From Eumeta japonica (Eukaryota > Arthropoda > Insecta > Lepidoptera > Psychidae): DNA of 64,000 bases. Shown in pieces: positions 23,587-35,400 of the stretch. The notes beneath the pieces were generated by a model. The model saw only the letters and a program-made list of their open reading frames with translations, had not been told where the DNA came from and ran no database searches. A program made the position numbers and the translations under genes. The number at the start of each line of letters is the position of its first letter. The first letter of the stretch is position 1. Location of the stretch: contig BGZK01001382.1 of NCBI GenBank assembly GCA_005406025.1, positions 98,328 through 162,327 of the forward strand. Direction: 5' to 3'.

Positions 23587-23706
23587 AAAGGCTAATGTAT
23601 AAAACTAGTCAAAACTTTCATCCTTTGTTTTCTTTTAAATGAAATGGTCGCCTTTTTTATAATCATGTATTGATTTTACGTATTATTTCTAATGATAGAT
23701 TAGGCA

Positions 23707-24290
23707 TTAGCTTTGTTTCGGTGAACAATTTATTGTGAATAACTTTACATATGTGTACAAGAAAACGGTTAACAGATGACCATCATCGGATATTAACGCG
23801 GTGAAGAGGACGAAGTATCCAACCGCGATTACGAGTATCGTCAGATTCGTCAGGCATGAACTAAAAAATATAGTGTTGTACGATTTTTTTTTAATTGTTG
23901 ATTAATTAAATTTCGACGTTATTTAGATATTATTATGAGCTATGGAAATACGATAAAGAGGGAAAATGTTTATATTATGTATTTTTTCATATTCATTTAT
24001 ATTGATAATTTATTCTTATTACGAATATAAATTCATGTTTTATGAATTTTGTTTCGTTAATTTTTTTTGATCGTATTTCAAATGTTGTCTATCAAATACA
24101 TAATACATATATTTTTATAAAATTTAGGGCTAATATTATAAAAAGAAGGCGATCCGAAAGTTCAGCGTCCCTGCGTTCACGACATATTGTGAACTTGGCG
24201 TTGCGGACCAACCACCGCGTTCTTCAGCTCCTTCACGGAGTCCATCGCCAGCAACTTCTGGTCGTCCGTCGCCACAGCCATCTCTGTCAT
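23707..24290 (-). CDS. Candidate small membrane protein, two exons, 87 aa
   Basis: Model on the minus strand: 24290-24181 joined to 23860-23707. The ATG at 24290 opens MTEMAVATDDQKLLAMDSVK..., and the exon breaks in phase 2 at GTGAAC. The acceptor TATATTTTTTAG at 23861 is strong. Exon 2 continues SCLTNLTILVIAVGYFVLF, a clear hydrophobic membrane segment, then a second weakly hydrophobic stretch, ending ...CSPKQS with TAA at 23709-23707. Total 264 nt, in frame. NMS and NLT are possible glycosylation sites before the membrane span. Upstream, TCAGTA with its A at 24470 could be an initiator. I do not recognise the family; the donor is not ideal, and exon 2 may splice further. Confidence 0.4.
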
Positions 24291-24461
24291 TGTCACCACA
24301 TTTTAAAAGCCCCAAAATAATACGTACAAAAACTGGTGTTTCTAACTGTTTCTAGAGGCATTTACTTTGAAACATGTTTACATTACAAAATTATGTTTTA
24401 GGTAGCTTGTTGCTTGTTCTTTGGCTGTATAGCGACGTTTTGAGAAGACGACACTTGAAAT

Positions 24462-24480
24462 ACCGATACTGACGTTGATG
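24462..24480 (-). promoter_or_regulatory. Possible initiator of the minus-strand small-protein gene
   Basis: ACGTCAGTATCGG on the minus strand, an arthropod initiator-like TCAGT, in a CpG-rich patch (24420-24510) 180 bases before the ATG at 24290. No TATA box and no downstream promoter element at the correct spacing. Confidence 0.3.
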
Positions 24481-25560
24481 ACGACGTCGGCGTACGAAAA
24501 CGCGTAAATGCACTTTTTAAAAATAATTAATTAAAATTTTAATTTTTATACAATCGTAAATACATACATTCATTTTTGATGATATATTTTATTTAAATAA
24601 ATAATCACTTTTTTAAATTAATCCTTTTTATTTCACTATGTGCGTACGTATTAAATTACACAGTTTGAGAGAGAGAGAGGAAAAAACATTTAGCGTACAC
24701 ACTTTCACTCAATGTTTCCAACTCAAAGATAAACAAAATTAAATGTTAGTAATGAAATAAAGTATTACGTTATATACATATTTGTTTTTAGCGTGCCGGA
24801 CGTCAATCAGCCGAGGAATTAGGCCCAGGCTGATTCTGAATTGGTGGTGTCGACGGATATGAAAGAAAGCGCGTCAAAATCTATGACAACTTTTCAGAAT
24901 TTGTTTTCAAAATATTAAAAGATCTTCGTGTGAATGAAATTTATGACTCATGGACAATTGAAGTATCAGATTTGAAAAGGAAGGCCAAAAACAATTTTTT
25001 AAATTTCTTATCATTTGCTACATACTCAGTACCAGCGACGATATACCGTATGGAAACGATCATGCGTTTTTCCGCAAATATTCGAATCTCCTTTTTACAA
25101 CAACTTTGCCAAAGGAACCATAGTCTTTGAAGTAGCTGTTCCTGAGAAAAGTAGGTCAAGACGTGAACGTGTAATCTCACGAGATACATCCTGAGTGATG
25201 CGCGCACGTCGACACGAATCGACGCGCTGCGGACGGCCGCGTGCGTTTAACGATACACGCTTGGCTTTAGAAGTTTAGGTATTTGGTTATAAAGTGTTAC
25301 TTTTACGGTATTGACATAGTTGAAACAAAGATTGTGTGTGATTAATGTTTAACTCTTTAATTATCATGCCTTTTGCTGCTATAGGATATGCAAACATTAT
25401 TTATTGTTGGGGAGTTTGCAAAGGTAACATTGCTGCCTGCGAGTTCATAAGTTGCTTGAAGTACCGTTAAATTTGAGCAGGCTTTTCTCTCTATTAACTT
25501 TTCTTATTCAAAAGCATATTTTCAACGACATATATTTGTTATAGTTATTTGGCAAAGTTG

Positions 25561-25627
25561 TTTTAAAAAAGGAAGAGATTATGAATATTTACGAAAAGAT
25601 GCACGATCGATTTCATCCTATATATCA
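25561..25627 (+). repeat. Direct repeat, copy 1
   Basis: About 66 bases closely matching 26061-26126: AAAAAGG-A-GAGATT, AATATTT-CG-AAAGATGCACGA, CATCCT-TATA. The copies are 500 bases apart. Confidence 0.75.
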
Positions 25628-26060
25628 ACGTTGCTATATTTTTTGCCTAATATGGGTTGTTTGAACATGCGCATATGAATGATTATTGCGTTTAATTGAA
25701 CTTTTTGCCCACCTGTTTGATGGATAGATTTTTCTCATGTCTTCACTTTGAAATTGACAACCATTATTTGAAAAATCTAAGTATGTACATACAGTAATAT
25801 TTATAAATGTGGATATATCAAAGTAAGGTACACGTTGTACAATTCTTACATATTTATAGCTTTTATCAGTCATGCTCGCTTTAGTAAATTATTTTGGATT
25901 TGTCTAAAATGTTCTTTTTTGAAACTTGGAACTGTTCTATTTAAATTATTTCAGACTTTTAGACATTCTCTCTGGCTTCTACATATTTGTGATTTTTTCC
26001 GTGTTTTATATATCCTTGTAATTGACTTATATTTGATTGTAAATGTAATAATTAAGCTGT

Positions 26061-26126
26061 TCTAAAAAGGGATGAGATTGTAAATATTTGCGGAAAGATG
26101 CACGAGCAATTACATCCTGTATAAAT
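26061..26126 (+). repeat. Direct repeat, copy 2
   Basis: Partner of 25561-25627. It ends in ACATCCTGTATA, which resembles the terminus of the Tc1/mariner-type element at 6738-9131, so these may be element ends. Confidence 0.7.
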
Positions 26127-27819
26127 TATAGTTTATAAGTTCAGAAATAGAAGCTTAGAACATGAGTTTTTTTACCGTTTTTTAGTTTATTACTTTTTAT
26201 ACCTTATATACAAATATACAATTATTTATATGAATATACAATTATAGTAAAAAAACATATTTATTGATATGCGATATATTCTGATATAATCATTTTTATA
26301 CATAAAATAATTATGTGTACATATATAGATGTATGTATTTAGCCCAATTTTGCACACTGTACTGCAGTTTTAATGACAACGTGCACCGCTTGTCCCAAAT
26401 GTCATTTGACGGCTAGTGCACAACCGATCTGATGTTTAGTGATAGTGTTCTTGTTACTATATTGGTCGTGCAACTTTCCAATTATATTTCCATTAGAATA
26501 TAATGCTGTAACAATGTGACTATTTAAAGTGCAATAAAAATTTGATTTCAAATAAAAAAAATACAGTAACATGATAAATATCATCGTTTCAGTTTATTAC
26601 AAACAAAGGGTGCGCTCCAAAGGCATAAGCTTTTCAGCGGCAGTCTTGTACTTTTCGTTGTTTCAACCTTTTGCTTCTGTCGTTGAGATAAATTAAAAAT
26701 ATAGAGTCACTCTGGACTGCCGACAGCAGTGAAATATTTATGATTATGAATTAGTGGCCATTTAAGTATTACGTGGGCACCGAAAGGGGGCGGGGGTCTT
26801 TGCTTTGGTTATTTTTAATTTCATGGGAGACGGGGGTGTCTGGGTGGTGATTACGTCAGCAACGTTTATTTGTTTTAAGTACATGATTTTTCTGTAAAAT
26901 ATACTATATGTATTGTATATGAACACATAACAACTTTACTTGTTCAGGCTCCAAAGCAAGAAGCATATTTATAAATTTCGAAAATATTTAGAAATTTAGA
27001 AAATATTAGTCTACCAATAAAAAATTACAAGAGAGTCACCTTTCTTGTTTATATAATTTTTATTTTTATACAGTCTTAAATGTATATCTTAAAGGCAATT
27101 GTCTAATAAATTTAAACTATTCCAAAGACACCGATATGACTTATATTTCGATTTGTTTTTTGACAGATTATGAACAGTGAATAATATATTATTATATACT
27201 ATTCATTAAAAGATATTTTGATGTTTAATGAATCGTCACTTTGTTATATGATATAAATAATAAAAATACATTTGTACCACTATACTCTAAACACCTTAGA
27301 AATTGTCAAGTTATTTGAATAAATATTATAATGTCAAATTTATAATAACTATAATATAATTTTATTACCACATTAAGTTTTATTAATCAAAAAAAATATT
27401 CTTGATTCTGTTCGTACATTCAAACAAAAAAAAAAAATATAAAATGAAAGTAAACCTCTTCCGCCGGTTCATTGTTTCAGAACAGCACATGTAAATTGTG
27501 AAAATTATGATTAATTAATTGTATTCCAGTAACGAAATGATCGTTTCTTGTACTATTGGTATATAAAAATGACTCCTTTTCTTATGATTTTCGGTTGAAG
27601 TCAGATGATATATAATGCTTTTTCCCTAGTTTTTCTTTGGTACTATAAAATAGTATTGTAAAATGTGATTTAGCGATATTGTGAACACTTTGAGTCGCTT
27701 TTCGTTCTTAAAATACTAAGCAACTGTGCATCTTCCCTTTTGCATCTGTGTTGTTTTACCATTGATTTATTTTACCAATGTTGAAATGCTTTCAAAATTT
27801 TTTTTTTTTTGGTTCGAGG

Positions 27820-28209
27820 AAGTGGAAATCTTCACGGACGAAAGATACTCGGTCACGCGACCTAGAGACCGGGTTATGTGGGATTTTTACCCACTAAAAC
27901 CACTCCCTTTGGGTGACTCTATTGTAACGCTTATATGTCCGGCACGAAGTAAATATGCGTTGACGGGCGGATGAAGCGAACAACAAACAAAGTTTGGGGA
28001 CTTCGCGTCGCGTGGGAAAAGATTTATTGATTATTAACTAGGCTTACCGGCCCGGTATGGGATGAAAGGGAGATAAATTTTAATCGAGTTAAAATTTATT
28101 ATTTTTAATCGCCTCTACGAGTAAGGCGTGCTCGAAGAGGCATATCAATTTTTCCGTCGGGATCGCGGCAGAGCGGAATTTTTTCGCGAGAATCGCGAGT
28201 TCGTTGGTG
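27820..28209 (-). mobile_element. GC-rich block next to the Jockey-like ORF1, probably the same retroelement
   Basis: Contains GACCGGGTTATGTGGG, ACCCACTAAAACCACTCCC and CCGGCCCGGTATGGGATG. These resemble, from memory, sequence common around lepidopteran non-LTR elements. No frame of its own. It lies immediately 3' of the ORF1 remnant in element orientation. Confidence 0.4.
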
Positions 28210-28960
28210 TCAATAACTTATATTATTGCCATTAGTCGATTTAAATCGTCCGCGGCGGACATTTGATGTTGTTTCCCTACAGGCGGAACGCTGCGTGGTT
28301 CCGCCGCTGCGCGGGCGTAACTTAGCGTTGACGAGACCGCGCGCGGGCGCTCGGCGCGGCGCGGCCGCCTCGGGCGGAGGGGGCTCTTTTTGGAGCACGC
28401 GGGCATCCCAGGTAATTGACCGTGTGGCCTTTTGTTTAGATAGGACGCAGGCGGGTGGACCGTCTGTGTTCTTATTGCGCGTGCATTGCGCTGTGCCGTG
28501 GTCGCCCAGACATTTGATGCAGCGCGCAGGATTGAAACAATGACGGACGCGTGCCCGTAATTGACAGTTATGGCACTGCCCGGATAAGGCGCGTTTTCGG
28601 GGCTGCTCCGCTTTAACGCCGGAGAGCAAACATACGCTCCTGATTTTAAGGAAGGCGACTTTCGTCGCCTTGTCGTTGGCCTCGGCTGTGCCGGAGACCA
28701 AAACCAAGTCGAGGGGCTCGCAGAAGCGGTTCTGTATGCGACGTACCGATTAAACCAGAAGATGTTGAGATAGGAGGTCTTCCTTGACCTCATCAACGGG
28801 TATTTCCTTAGGGACTCCCCTCAGGACTACCCTCTCTTCTTTAAGGGAGTAGATGTGAATGCGGATTGTTGTGTAATGAGCAGATTTTGCAGATTTATAA
28901 AATCTGCGACGGTTTTCGCTTGCAACTTTAATCCCTGAACGGAATTACGGTTGTTGACAC
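28210..28960 (-). pseudogene. Jockey-like non-LTR retrotransposon ORF1 (gag-type, zinc knuckle), broken
   Basis: On the minus strand the frame runs from about 28850 to the stop at 28210: VDEVKEDLLSQHLLV, stop codon TAA at 28752-28750, then IQNRFCEPLDLVLVSGTAE, then a Cys/His cluster CHNCQL...CIKCLGDHGTAQC. The second knuckle keeps C-x2-C-x3-H-x4-C; the first has lost its histidine. Upstream, 28960-28860 reads KLQAKTVADFINLQNLLITQ in another frame, so there is a frameshift near 28850. ORF1 proteins of this group bind the element RNA. The first 100 or so residues and ORF2 are absent. Confidence 0.8.
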
Positions 28961-29259
28961 CGTTACGTTACCCCGGCAAACAAAGGATGACGCAGGCTCG
29001 TCTCTGTGCACTTCCTGTATTAGCTGTGGCTCGGCGTACACCCGCACACACAACACACACAGATTAGAACACTGATCGCTGGACACACTGCACTTATGGA
29101 GCACTGTAGCGCGACCGTTCGGAGTGGAGACCGGACAACGACTTCTGAACAAAAATCCATAAATCCATAAATGCTTTCAAAATACGCAAAATCTTTATAT
29201 GTATTAATATTTATGTAAGCATCGGGGGTAAGTTTTTACTTTTGCTGACAAAGAGGAGT

Positions 29260-31450
29260 GGAGATTAAAGATTGAACATATTCTATTCTGCTTAATGGCC
29301 CCTTAACAGCGATTTTTTGAGGCTATCAAACTAACTGCAAAATAAATGATTCACATATCATACTTTGTAAATTTGTAAAAACCAGATGAATGTCAATGAT
29401 GTTCATTGACATTCATCTGGTTTTTTTTATCTATCGGCGCTCCAAGCAACGATTACATTTATATAAATTTTTAGGTGTTTCATTTATTAATCAAAACACA
29501 TGATGTGTTTTGTGCAAGCTCCATAAATCTAAAATAAATGTCATTTTATATATTTAAGTTTGAATAATAAAAACTTAGCCTTTTAATTTAATAATAACAA
29601 TAATAATATCGCAATCTACGTAAATTTGTAAATACAATTTTCTTACAATTATTCTTCTTTATTTGATCTTCTTGTTGTAATGCCATCAGTGGCGTAGGTT
29701 CCACATGATACACGTCGCATTCATATTTTCGACCTATATTAATGTGACCACAAACCTCGCAGTAGCAGGCTTGTAATTTTCGATCTTCCGATTTTGCCGT
29801 TGAAATGAAATTTGCAGCCACTCGGAACTGCCTATAGAAGAGAAAATTTAAAATTTTTAATTAACAGCGATGTTTGACCTTATCAAAGTAATTGTAATAT
29901 CAATGTTTCACATATCATAATTGGTACATTTAACTATTTTTCTGGTTTTTAGATGTATCGGCATTCCGTACAACAATTACATTTACATCTATTTTAAATT
30001 GTTCATTTATCAATCAAAATACGTGATGGCTATGCAAGCCCAATAAATTTAAATAAATGTCATTGTGTATATTAAGATTTGAACAGCAAATTTGGGCCTA
30101 TGAATTGAATCACAACTATAGTGTTGAATTGGATTTAGATTTATAAATACAATATTATTTTAAAAAAAGTTTTACATGTGGTCTATGTACATATACTGTT
30201 AGCATAAGCAAGTTGGTTTTGTGAAAATATAAGATTTCTCTAATACAATGGTCTGTATTTTGTCTGGAATATTTGTTGAACAAGGGTATCCATTGTTTAA
30301 ATTGAAATATCCCTGTTTTTTTTTTGGTTTTTACTTAATTTTATAGTATCCAATAGTATTATAGGTCTATATGACTATGAAAATCTAACTTGACGATTTC
30401 AATTTATTGTCTAGTAACTTCATATTATATCAGTGCCCAAAGTAAATCATTAATTTGGCTTACAAGTATCTCACAACTTTCTTTTTAATTTGATCTTCTT
30501 TTAAAATACCATCAGCGAGACAAGGCTTCTACATTATACAGGGCGTTTTCATACTTTTGCTCTATAAAATGTCGGGTCTAACCTCCCAACGACACTCTTC
30601 TTTTTGATGTCTAGATTTTATATTTTTAATGTTTAGAACAATAAGAAACAGGCAGTCATTGGGGACTACCGATAGAAGTGTAAACTTAAAGCTATGAATC
30701 AACAGCCATTTTTTGAGGTTATGAAAGTAAATGTTATAGCAATGATTGACATATCATAATTTGTAAATTAAAAACTGCCATTTGTCTGGTTTTAATATAT
30801 ATCTGCATCCCTAGCAACGTCAACATTTATATACACTTTTTGATGGTTCATCTATTAATAAAAACACATAATGACTGTGCAAGTTCAATAAATTAACAAT
30901 AAATGTGATTGTGTAGATTTAGGTCCGAAAAGTAAAATTTTGTTCTTTTAGATTAAGCAATATAATACCAATGTTGCAATCTACTTAAGTTTAAAAGGAC
31001 AATTTTCTTAGAACTTTTTTCTTAGTTTGGTCTTCTTATTGTAATGTATGGCTCTACATAATATAGGCCGTTTTCATATTTTCTATTTATATAATGTTGA
31101 TTTCAAACTCCCAGCGATAGGTTTTCTTCTCCTTTTTGATATCATCATTTTCTACTTTTGACGTTTAAAACAATTAAAAAATTGATAGTCATTGATACTG
31201 TCGCTAGAAGAGAAAAATTTTAAACCAATACCAATGGTATTTTGATGTTATTAAATTAACTATAATATCAAAATTGAAATATCCTAATTCGCAAAATTAA
31301 ACCATTATTGTTAGTTTTGTGAATACATCTATCGGCACTCCGAGCAGCAATTACATACATTTGAGTATGGTTTATTTATTATGAAAACACATGATGGGCT
31401 ATACAAAAAAATTAAAACAAGAGAATGTTTAGATTAGGGTTTGAATTAAA
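29260..31450. repeat. Degenerate array of repeat family B, about four units
   Basis: Landmarks recur in the same orientation: (1) TTTGATCTTCTTGTT-AATACCATCAG near 29662, 30489 and 31026; (2) ATCGGC-CTCC-AGCAACAATTACATTTATA-like words near 29433, 29949, 30789 and 31327; (3) AACACATGATG after each of these; (4) a GGTTTGAAT-AC-AAAA-TT word after that. Spacings are about 516, 840 and 538 bases; the 840-base unit carries an extra segment (30130-30470) that is also present at 58800-59090. No coding. Confidence 0.75.
29377..29425. repeat. Perfect hairpin, 23-bp arms, 3-nt loop
   Basis: AAAAACCAGATGAATGTC... at 29377-29399 is the exact reverse complement of 29403-29425; the loop is TGT. It lies within the first unit of the array. 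Confidence 0.95.
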
Positions 31451-32383
31451 AAAAGAATAATGTTACAATTGAATGAAATTAAGAAAGAATGTCATATACG
31501 TATATAGTAGTATATATATCACAATAGACTGTTGCCAGTGATGTGTTAGTGACGTGATCTCATAGGAGTTTACGCATATACAAATCACCTATTGAGCATG
31601 CCAAAGTTTTCACATATATGTATTGTATAAGTACTAATATAAGACGAATAAATAAATGAATTTGAAAACTTCGGGCATATTTAATTCATTAGTAATAGTG
31701 GTCGATTAATAAATAGAATAACACGCGGGCGGATAGTAGACAAACAGATGGACCCGGAAGTTTTGTTATTGTAGTTTCAACTTCTTAGGTACACAACCAT
31801 CGAAAAAGATAAGCATAGTAGTATTGCTATATAAACAAAATAAACAAACTGAAATTGGCTTCGTAGTAGGCGTGGCATACGATATTGGCTTTGCCGCTGT
31901 ACAGACGCGCGTGTCCTTATTCTTTATCTTTCTGTCGTCAACGAGTGTCTTCATTCTTTTCTTTCTTTCTCTTCGGTTCAGAAATAAGTGTCATTCGAAA
32001 TTAAATCTAAAAAAGATAGTAGTAAGGTCCTTTATTTTGTTTAAAAATATGTCGTATATCCATCCTCATTTACATTTGTGTGAGTTATGTGGCACGAATG
32101 TACGTAAATTTGTTCGACGTTATAGTTCTATGGTTTTTTTTTTATTTTGATGCACTGAACCTTAATTAATAGTAATTAATGAAGAGGTTAAATATCAAAT
32201 CTCTTCGACAAATAATAAACATTTTGACACATACAAATACTTATCATAATCCAACAATGTCATGAAAATCACACTTATAAACCGATATTTCATAAAATTG
32301 TGAGAGTTGCACATTTCATCAGACATAAAACAAATAGCACGGGTAGATAATTGAATTGCGAATACAGCAGCTGCAGAAAAGAG
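31450..32383. other. Region upstream of the coiled-coil gene
   Basis: AT-rich, with a GC-richer patch at 31860-31930 that resembles a dispersed element. No promoter motif that I would commit to. The first-exon ATG assigned at 32384 is preceded by CAGCAGCTGCAGAAAAGAG. Confidence 0.35.
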
Positions 32384-32413
32384 ATGGCGACGAGAAATCT
32401 ATGCAAGATAAAG
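32384..32413 (+). CDS. Coiled-coil gene exon 1 (start codon)
   Basis: ATGGCG start, ten codons, donor AAG|GTGCCT (weak). Chosen because its phase 0 end joins exon 2 in frame. A longer open reading past the donor would give a hydrophobic, signal-like peptide that stops at 32479; I consider that less likely. Confidence 0.35.
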
Positions 32414-35400
32414 GTGCCTCGTGGTCTGCTTGTGTTGATCCTGTGCACATATATGGGTAGATTCAAACCAATTGACGGTTGAGAAGTTAGTCATAATTTT
32501 AGGTGTCGTGGCTTGTTATTCTCGACTTGCTCTACACTTGCGCGGATCCGCGCTCAAAGCTCCCTTCACAGCCGCCAATTTATTTGATTTAAACAGTAAT
32601 TAGTTAACCCCATGTCATTACTCATTGTTATAGAGGCCACTGGGACCACCTTGTCCAGCGCCCTGCAACCCTTGCTCATCTAAGGTACATCGCATGATGG
32701 CCACTAAAAAATCAGTTAAACTCATTGGATCTAACTGATCATCAATTTGTTTTTACAGGTACAGCTTGAAAACGATTTCGCGAGGGTGAACATCCAAATT
32801 CGAGAGACAGAAAGTAATTACACGGCTAAGCAACAGAGGTGGGGTAACATATAGAAGAACAAAATAGGGAGGGTAATAATAATGTATTGTGTAAGTGTAA
32901 GCTTGTTGCAGTGCGTGGCTCTGCGAGCTGAAGTTCTGGAAAAAATGGACGAAATATCGAGTAACCGTCAGCAATTGGCCGAAGTATTGGACCGTGTGCG
33001 CCAACTAGAAATGAAACTGGAAGGATTTTCACAGAAAGCGGGTGTGGTGAGTAACTGGGCTATATCGCCACTACCAAATTAAAATACTTGCATTTTTCAT
33101 TTCCGCCAGCCACACCTGGTAAGCCATACTTTATGACTTCGCTTCGATGCTCGTCTTCCCTTACAAGTTGAATAATCATAATGTACGAACTTTTTTGGAC
33201 AAATTAAATCGTAGCAATTACCTAAAAGTTTCGTTGCATGAGTTAAAACATTACTATTAATAGTTCTGGTTATGGAATTTTATTTATTTTACCAAATTGA
33301 ATCTCAGTTTCAATACACATTGTATCTCAGGGTTAATGTATTTGTACCACTGCACTGTTGTCAGTTTATGTATGAACATTCTTTTTATGTGTTCACAAAA
33401 TCATTGATTAATAATGATAAGGACAGGTGGTGTCTTGGAGACACCCAATTGGAACGAAGTTGCCTTCCCAAAAGTTCCCTTTTGGTAAATGTTTACTATA
33501 AACTATGTTTCAAAATAACAGGCTTAATAAGTAGAAATAAAAATTACACACAAATTGTGTGTTGACTATTCCGCTCCAGTTTCTTTATTATAGCTAATTA
33601 TTTGCGTGTGATTGAAAGCAATTTTTTTTAATTACTGCAAAGAAGTACAGTTTCACGCGCATGCATACAATGCATACTGTGTTTTTTATTTAATTCATAG
33701 CTCATTCTCACATTTGAGGGAATAATATTGCTCTGAGCAAGAAGCAAATAAGTTAAATAAAATTTTATGACACGGCGTGGAAATCAACTAATTAGAAGGC
33801 GCTTATGCTTATTTAGGCGATGCCGGCGCGCGAACAGGAAGGACTGCGCGAGGAACGCGCTCGCCTTCTCGAGGATCAGCTCGCTGAGACACGTCGGGAG
33901 CTGTCTGACGTGTGTGCTATTAACAACATACAGCAGACAGCGCTCGTGAGCACGACCTCGATCCTGTCATCTGTACGTCTCCTCTGTAGGTGTCTCCTCC
34001 ATATCCTTTATTGACCACTTATGCAGTTCTTGCAGGCGGAGCTGAAAGCGATTGAGCGTGAACGGCTACTTCACTGCATGCAGGTGGACAACACTCGTAT
34101 CCGTTATCAGATCAACCAGGAAATAATGCGCGTAAAGGTGATGATATTTCGTTATGGATATACCTGTTAGACCTAATTATTATTTATTTTTTAAAATAAA
34201 CTCGCACCATGTTCCCAGAAGGATAGTCAACGCTACGGATAGAATCCCCACATTGTACGATCTTTGAATATTTTTTATTCACTAATATCCTTCAATCGTT
34301 TCAAGTAAGCTCGTCGATTTGGGATACTTTAAATTTGGCTTCTTTTTAATGTGCCACTATTAAGTATTATAGTATTTTCGAAATGTAGCTTCACTTTATT
34401 ATTTGGCGAGAATAGCTACTACAACTTTTGTTTAGATTCCATAAAATCGCAGAATCTCTAAAAGGGCATTTAAATTTTACATTTTATTGCTCTAAAACGC
34501 CAGTTGCCATGTATTGTGGTTCACGACGTCACTAGATAGTCAATAACTGTAAATTGTAAACAATGTGACAATGATAAACGAAAGAAGCAGTTAATATTTA
34601 TTATATGATGACATCACTTTTAGGAATTAATTACGGTGGATATCGTTTCCTTTGTATTTAATAAGAATGTAAAATATGGAATCTTTAAATGAAATATATT
34701 TATTACATATTTTTATGAATTAAAATTAACTTGTCTCGATTGCATATGACAATTAGTACCTAATATATGTATTTTTAGATTTTTTCGCACACAAAATAAA
34801 ATACCTTATTACATAGCGTATCTATGTAGCGTCACTATAATAGGCGGTATAACTAAAGAAGTTATATCAGAAAATCTTATTCTAATCCGAGCGGGTTACA
34901 ACTCCTTTGTTATGACTTCATATAACAATAATAATAATATTTTTATAAATGATTATCGTCATTTTCTGTAAAATTATATAATAGAATACTTGGGATAGCC
35001 CAAGCTATTTTTGTGACATCTTTTTTAATTCACATAACTTACACTGGCTGCTAGGTATCTGGAATTTTCTTAGGAAATATGCATATTATTTTGTGTTTAT
35101 TTTTTAATTTCGTTGCTTGTTTCAGGTAAGCAATTCGGTTGTATATAGAGAATGGAAAAAACATTTTTTTTTCTAATAATGAGAAATTAGCAAAACATCT
35201 GAATGAGAAATATGCTTCATTCGTTTCAGCTCAAGTTTCAGGAACAGATGCAGCAGCTGGAGCCGCTACCGGATTTGTTGCGAGCTACCGAAGCACGGCT
35301 CAAAGTCGCATATCAGAAGCAGGCCGAAGCCGAACATAACACGGAATCGCTCGCCAGAGAATTAAACTCCGTCCGTGACAAGGTATACAGGTGCCGTAGA

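Larger units (their letters stand above)
24520..27780. other. Intergenic, AT-rich; no gene supported
   Basis: Contains a short CpG-rich patch at 25195-25255, the direct repeats at 25561 and 26061, and a purine-rich MITE-like block at 26760-26880. The longer frames here (25634-25873, 25835-26065) have no motif support. Confidence 0.45.

Noticed and set aside
28226..28543. Plus-strand frame over the Jockey-like ORF1
   Set aside because: Antisense shadow; the minus strand carries the zinc knuckles.
31824..32150. 108-codon hydrophobic plus-strand frame
   Set aside because: No ATG at its start, T-rich composition, and part of it resembles a dispersed element.
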